From NCBI GenBank assembly GCA_005765155.1, contig VCCP01000004.1, positions 4,898,001-4,962,000 on the forward strand: a DNA stretch of 64,000 bases, in the 5' to 3' direction. How positions within the stretch are numbered: the first letter of the stretch is position 1; every line of letters starts with the position of its first letter. Positions 59,646-64,000 of this stretch are shown here, one piece after another. The translations under genes and the position numbers were made by a program. The notes under the pieces are model-generated. The model ran no database searches. It was given only the letters and a program-made list of their open reading frames with translations, and was not told the DNA's origin. This DNA comes from Zelopaecilomyces penicillatus (taxonomy: Eukaryota > Ascomycota > Sordariomycetes > Hypocreales > Pseudodiploosporaceae).

Positions 59646-61580
59646 ATGTCGTCACCGTTTCCGCACGCGAGCGTGGAGCTCAGTTACCCGCTCTACGCCA
59701 TCGAATTTGACCCCGAGGATGCGAACCGCTTGGTTGTTGGCGGTGGTGGCGGTGCGGGGCACTCTGGAGTAGGCAATAAGATTGTAAGTTTCTCTTGATT
59801 CTGTTCTCCCAACCTGTGGCAGGATGAAGATGGTGCTTGGTGGGCGTTTGTGCGGTCAAGGAAAACCGAGGCTAACGCGCAATTGCGCCTTTTTGCTTTA
59901 TAGACAGTGCTGGAGACGATATCCCAGAATGAGTTGCGCATAGCTGGTGAGCTCGAGCTCTCCCGTAAAGAAGACAGCGTCATGTCGCTCGCTGTCGGCG
60001 GCCACGATGGCAAGACCACCCACGTCTACGCCGGTGTCAACTCAAGCCCCGAGGACATCGCCAAGGGTACCAACCATCACCTCCGGGCCCTGGCCCTCGA
60101 GCAGTCCAAGGCCCGCGCCTCCGTCGGCGCCAAGGTACCCGACGTCAAGATCGCCGAGGTCTCGCGCAACGCTTTTTTTGCGAACCCAGATGCTGAGACC
60201 TACCAGCGCCTGCTGCGTGTCGCGGGAGGGCTCGGTGTGGCCGCTTCGGGTTTGGGTAAGGAGCCCCAACTCGCCGTCTTTGATACCTCGAATGCCCGGC
60301 TCCAGGTCAAGGGCGTCCTGGAGCTGCCAGAGGACGCAGAGGATCTAGATGTCATACCACAGCAACAAGAGGATGGCGAAGGGGACGGCGAATACCTGGT
60401 GGCGTTTTGTCATAAGTACGAGTTGAATCTTTTCACGATTGGCAAGGAAACCTCCGAGCCGAAACTCATCTTCACCATGCCAGATGACCATGGCGAGCGG
60501 CCGCAGTTCCGCTCGATCCGCTTCCTGACCCCAGACTTTATTCTCGCTGTTGCCAACTTACCCAAGCGCAACGGTGTCATCATCCAGGGCATTCGGTTGC
60601 CCACCCCAGGCCATGACATGGCGCGGGTATCTGTGTCAGTCCGTATCCCCGGCAAGATATCTGCTACGGCCCTTGCTGTCGCAAATGTCTCCCCTCCATC
60701 TTCATTGACCGTGCCAGTCGGAACCACTCAGTTTGTCGCCGCTGTGGCGGACACAAACTCTTCCATATCTCTATACACCATGGACCATAGAACTCTTTCA
60801 ACGATTGACATTCTGGCTGATCTCCATCCTCTTGCTAATCTCAAAAACGTCCACGGCGGTAGCAATATAACCGGCTTGGCGTTTTCCACCTTCTCTCTTC
60901 CCAAGAACAACGCTCGGCCACAGTACCTGAAATTGGCCAGCACAACCTTACAAAAGACCGTCTCTGTTCATAGCATTGCTCTAAAAGAGTACGGTAACAA
61001 AACAGGCCCTCAGGATCCCAAGGCAGCGCCCCGGCAAACCAGATATGTCATCGCCATGAAATCTAAACCCCCCTCTAAACGTTCTTTCATCATCGCGATG
61101 AGCATAATGGCGCTCATCATGGCCATCGCGGGACAGAGCATCATGGAAATCTATGGCAAGAGCAAACCTATTATTCATGCACACAAGTTCGTCCCATCTT
61201 GGCACGGCACTCTGCGTACGCCCCTCCACCAGCATGACGCTTTCATCAAAGAGGACCTCCTTTCAAAGTTGGTTGGCGATGTAATTCCGGCTGTGGGTGA
61301 GAAACTCGTCATGTTGGAGGCCCCGCAACCCCTAGCCGCGGCTGAGGTGGACGTCAACACCGGCGATGATGCAGTCAAGACGATCAAGGTGGACGTACAC
61401 GATTCTGAGCTTCACAGCGAGGCAAAGAGCTGGGAGGAGCTCGGTGAGGCGCAGAAACATGCATGGAAGAGCAAGCTTCAGGAGGCTGGTGCCTGGACCC
61501 AAGGCATGGGAGAGAGTGTCTTCAAGGGCATTTTATTTGGTGAACTCGCGGGAGCTGTTGGACATGCCCTGGCTGGATAA
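59646..61580 (+). CDS. SEC12: Sar1 guanine-nucleotide exchange factor Sec12
   Basis: Two exons, 59646-59783 and 59904-61580, joined in phase 0 (ATT/GTAAGT donor, TATAG acceptor), giving 604 aa. Sec12 is an ER membrane protein that loads Sar1 with GTP to start COPII budding. The N-terminal 430 residues form the cytosolic seven-bladed propeller; the diagnostic K-loop region VVGGGGGAGHSGVGNKI (30-46) sits at the end of exon 1. A single membrane segment lies at about 438-460 (FIIAMSIMALIMAIAG), followed by a luminal tail of about 145 residues that ends ...AVGHALAG with no HDEL-type signal. The Kozak context (CAGCC-ATG-T) and the conserved PLYAIEFDPED opening support the start. Its partner SAR1 is 38 kb upstream. 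Confidence 0.93.
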
Positions 61581-61850
61581 TTAATGTGCGTTTGTTTACA
61601 TGAATCAGAGGGCGGTTTACCATGACACGATTAATATGCAATAGGATTAGGCTGGAGTACTGTGTCTTTTAATTGTATGATTGAGTGCGCTTTGAGAGCT
61701 GGTTTTTTATGTGTCCATGTGTTCTTATGCCCTGTCTAGGATGACATTGACCTAGTTGTACCATATTGGTGAAACCACCGTCCTGGACGACCAAATGGGT
61801 TCTTTGCTACAAATGCTTAACTACATCCTCTCCCCCAATGGCCCCATTGC
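61581..61850. other. Convergent spacer, SEC12 to DUF5672 gene
   Basis: Tail-to-tail spacer of 270 bp carrying the two 3' ends. No coding signal. Confidence 0.5.
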
Positions 61851-63001
61851 TTACCAACGCGAACCACAGTTCCCGGGCACATACTTAGCTGCGTCCATAG
61901 CTAGTGTTAACTTAATCTCTGGGCAATAGTTCCAGATATGTTCCCTCAATTCAGGTGTGCCCCAAATTGGGCTATGTAGCCACACACCGCTGCCACCCGT
62001 GTGATAACCCATTGGCTCATAGAAGCCGTCCCGCCAACCATCAATTCCATGAACGTAACCACCACCACCATTACGATCGCTGCTCACAGTGGATGCATTC
62101 CCTGTGCTGTTAACCGTGGCTTTAAAGGTACGTTCTGGCTCGCCACTGTGGATCTCTCCTGAGAAGGTCAACGAGACAGAGCCGTTGGCGACATTGGCTT
62201 GAGGATGGTGGGCAAGACGCTCGACGAGCCAGACATCCTCGGGCTCAGAATCGTTGGCACGCTGCTGATTGCGCAGAATGTCAACAATGCGACTCACCCG
62301 GCGGAGAGACAGCCCGCCATTGCCGCCCCATTGGCCGCCGGGGTTCCACGGGGCCCCGATCCAATCATACTCCAGATAGTCGTCCAAATTGTTCTTGCTA
62401 TTGGAGCACAAAATTGAATCTGTCTGGAAGACCAAGAGCCATTCGGCAGGATGAAGTATCGTCTCGTACAGCCACAGGGTGGTCAGAAAGCGGCTGATCA
62501 TCTCCTGCCCAGCAGTGCTCATGTTGGGAGGAATATAAGTGAGGTCAAGCTTGCCAGTGCCGACGTGTTGACGAATTGCGGCGGATTTGTTGATAGCAGT
62601 GACGGAGTCCTCCGAGCCGATGAAGCGAAAGCTCCAGTCAGGAGGCACGACTGAGATGAAGTGCAGCATCAGTGGCGCAAGGATGGGACTGGGGCGGTTT
62701 TCTATCAAAAGAGCGAGCTTGGATGCATTGTACGATGAGCTCCTGTGGGGGATACTGATGATGCTAGAGTTTGCAGGCGACAGCAATGGAGAGAGCTGTA
62801 AGGCCAGCATGACAACCATCGTCCTGCAGTATTGTTAGGATAGCGTTCTAGCCGACCTATCACCAGATGGAACTCAGGGTAATACACCGACAGAACTGAG
62901 AATAACAGGACTACATGTCGCATGCGTCGAGACAATAGTAGCCAGGGTGAACACGCGAGCATCCTGTGCGATGTATGTCGATCGTCATCGTTCAGAAACA
63001 T
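61851..63001 (-). CDS. DUF5672 protein, predicted type II membrane glycosyltransferase-like
   Basis: Two exons on the minus strand, 63001-62886 and 62823-61851, giving 362 aa. The acceptor is strong (CTATCCTAAC branch, ACTGCAG). The donor GTATTA is chosen because it alone keeps phase, and it creates one continuous hydrophobic segment at about residues 29-52 (MRHVVLLFSVLSVTMVVMLA). That gives a type II topology: short cytosolic head, one anchor, luminal domain. The luminal part matches fungal DUF5672: SKLALLIENRP, FQTDSILC with a candidate DxD-like acidic site (about 174), and YDWIGAPW (191-198) followed by GGNGGLSLR. These are hallmarks of the family, which is thought to be glycosyltransferase-like. 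No enzyme activity is established. Several Asn-X-Ser/Thr sites are present. A paralogue is divergently transcribed next to it. Confidence 0.82.
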
Positions 63002-63342
63002 GGCACCACACCAGCTTGTAAGAAATCGAGAGGGAAGTCAAAAGTACACCATACCTGGATATCGGGAAGAAATCTATCATTTGAGGGTGGTGTTTGCAAG
63101 TGAAGGAAAGAGCCGCGCAGATTGCGCCTGCCGTGATTTGCAGTCGACCTTGGCAGGTGGCAACGAAGCAAACCGTGACATGACCCCTTTCATCTCTTCA
63201 CCACTCGCGTCACACTAGATTTGTCTTATCTGCACACTGTCCATCCTCCACAAAAGCAATTTCCTTCGGAACGGCTTCGAAATAGCTATTGCAGTCTGAT
63301 AACTAGACACAATACACCTCTCCGGGATGCGCATCCGTTGTC
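63002..63342. promoter_or_regulatory. Shared upstream region of two divergent DUF5672 genes
   Basis: A 341-bp spacer separates the start codons of two head-to-head paralogues, so both promoters must lie here or overlap into the leaders. I recognise no specific site. Confidence 0.55.
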
Positions 63343-64000
63343 ATGGAACGATTCGGCAGGCCATGCTTTCTTGGCATCTCGCGAACTCGCATCTGTATCA
63401 TCGCGTCGTTAGCAATTACGTATGTAACAAAACCACACACCTTTACGCTTTAATGATACGGTGCCTTAACGACGATACTAATTTTCGGTGTTCAGATGGT
63501 GGCTAGCACACCTGGTGCCTCGATATAAGCCAGCGATCCAACAGCAAGTCACATCCACACTTCAAGATGCTCGAAAAATGATTCCCAACATCGAACTCAA
63601 CTGGCCAACAGTTGAGAGTACACGCACACAATACAACTCTTCCAAACTCGCCCTGCTCATCGAACCGCGGCCGCTTCCACAACTGGTGCCCTTGATTCTA
63701 CATATGATCTCTGTCGTACCCCCCGACTGGCGGTTTCTCGTTATTGGTTCGCAGGATAGCATATTTAGCGTGGGCAGAGCACATGCTATCAAATGGCAGC
63801 AAGCACTCGGTAAATTGGACCTGGTGGAGCTGCCTCACCCATGGGCGGTCCAGTCTACAGAAGACGTGTTCCGGCTGATGACAGATGTGAGATTCTATGA
63901 CCAGTTTCTGCCGGGGGTGGAATGGGTCTTGAAATATGAGCACGACAGTCTCTTATGTGCAAACTCGGAAACCAGCTTAGATGACTGGCTGGACTGGAGC
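63343..64000 (+). CDS. DUF5672 paralogue, type II membrane protein (cut by window end)
   Basis: Two exons are visible: 63343-63419 and 63496 to the window edge, joined in phase 2 by a perfect GTATGT donor, a TACTAAT branch point and a TTCAG acceptor. The 194 residues seen begin MERFGRPCFLGISR, then a hydrophobic anchor at about 17-33 (RICIIASLAITWWLAHLV), giving the same type II layout as its neighbour. The luminal part opens with YNSSKLALLIEPRP, PPDWRFLVIGSQDS and KYEHDSLLCAN...LDDWLDW, matching the neighbour block for block (SKLALLIE, VVPPDW, DSxLCxNS, LDD). The EHDS stretch takes the place of QTDS. The C-terminal half, including the expected GAPW motif, lies beyond the window. The enzyme role is unproven. 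Confidence 0.8.

Noticed and set aside
1..64000. Secondary-metabolite gene cluster, CRISPR array or integrated virus
   Set aside because: No polyketide synthase, NRPS, P450, terpene cyclase or transporter genes, no regularly spaced direct repeats, and no viral proteins were found.

Overview
The window is nuclear DNA from a filamentous ascomycete. The protein families point to Sordariomycetes, most likely Hypocreales; I cannot name the genus. The evidence is: short introns (about 45-110 bp, one of 290 bp) with GTRNGY-type donors and CTRAY branch points; fungus-restricted families (DUF4045-gelsolin, DUF3295, DUF4484-DENN, DUF5672); and intergenic DNA rich in TAGGTA/TACCTA words. I rebuilt the gene models by hand from splice sites and reading phase. 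I found no bacterial operons, CRISPR arrays, rRNA genes, convincing tRNA genes or intact transposons.

Layout. 0-24.6 kb is gene-dense: ARL2 GTPase (+), a 1,548-aa DUF4045/gelsolin-repeat protein (+), SLC1-type lysophosphatidate acyltransferase (-), a DENN-family DUF4484 protein (+), SEC63 (-), a patatin-type TGL lipase (-), SAR1 (-) and a DUF3295 'GATA-like' protein (-). 24.6-32.8 kb has no recognisable gene. 32.8-37.2 kb holds the mitochondrial ATP synthase delta subunit (+) and a 1,000-aa protein with a cysteine cluster (+). 37.2-43.1 kb is again empty and holds most of the simple repeats and a strong G-quadruplex motif. A lone SMP-30/gluconolactonase-like gene (-) sits at 43.1-44.1 kb, followed by the longest empty stretch, 44.1-55.9 kb. 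55.9-64 kb holds a bZIP transcription factor (+), SEC12 (+) and two divergent DUF5672 membrane-protein paralogues, the second cut by the window end.

How the genes fit together. Much of the set concerns the secretory pathway and membranes: SAR1 and its exchange factor SEC12 (COPII budding at the ER), SEC63 (ER translocation), a DENN-type protein, and type II membrane DUF5672 proteins predicted to face the secretory lumen. SLC1 and the TGL lipase act at opposite ends of glycerolipid metabolism. ARL2 acts in tubulin folding and the gelsolin protein probably in actin organisation. There is no sign of a co-regulated metabolic cluster.

The points most worth a second look are: the bZIP gene, whose open frame begins with no usable ATG; the divergent DUF5672 pair; the three large gene-free but not obviously AT-rich blocks; the single-nucleotide-loop G-quadruplex motif; and a recurrent TACTCCGTAC word in the gene-free blocks.
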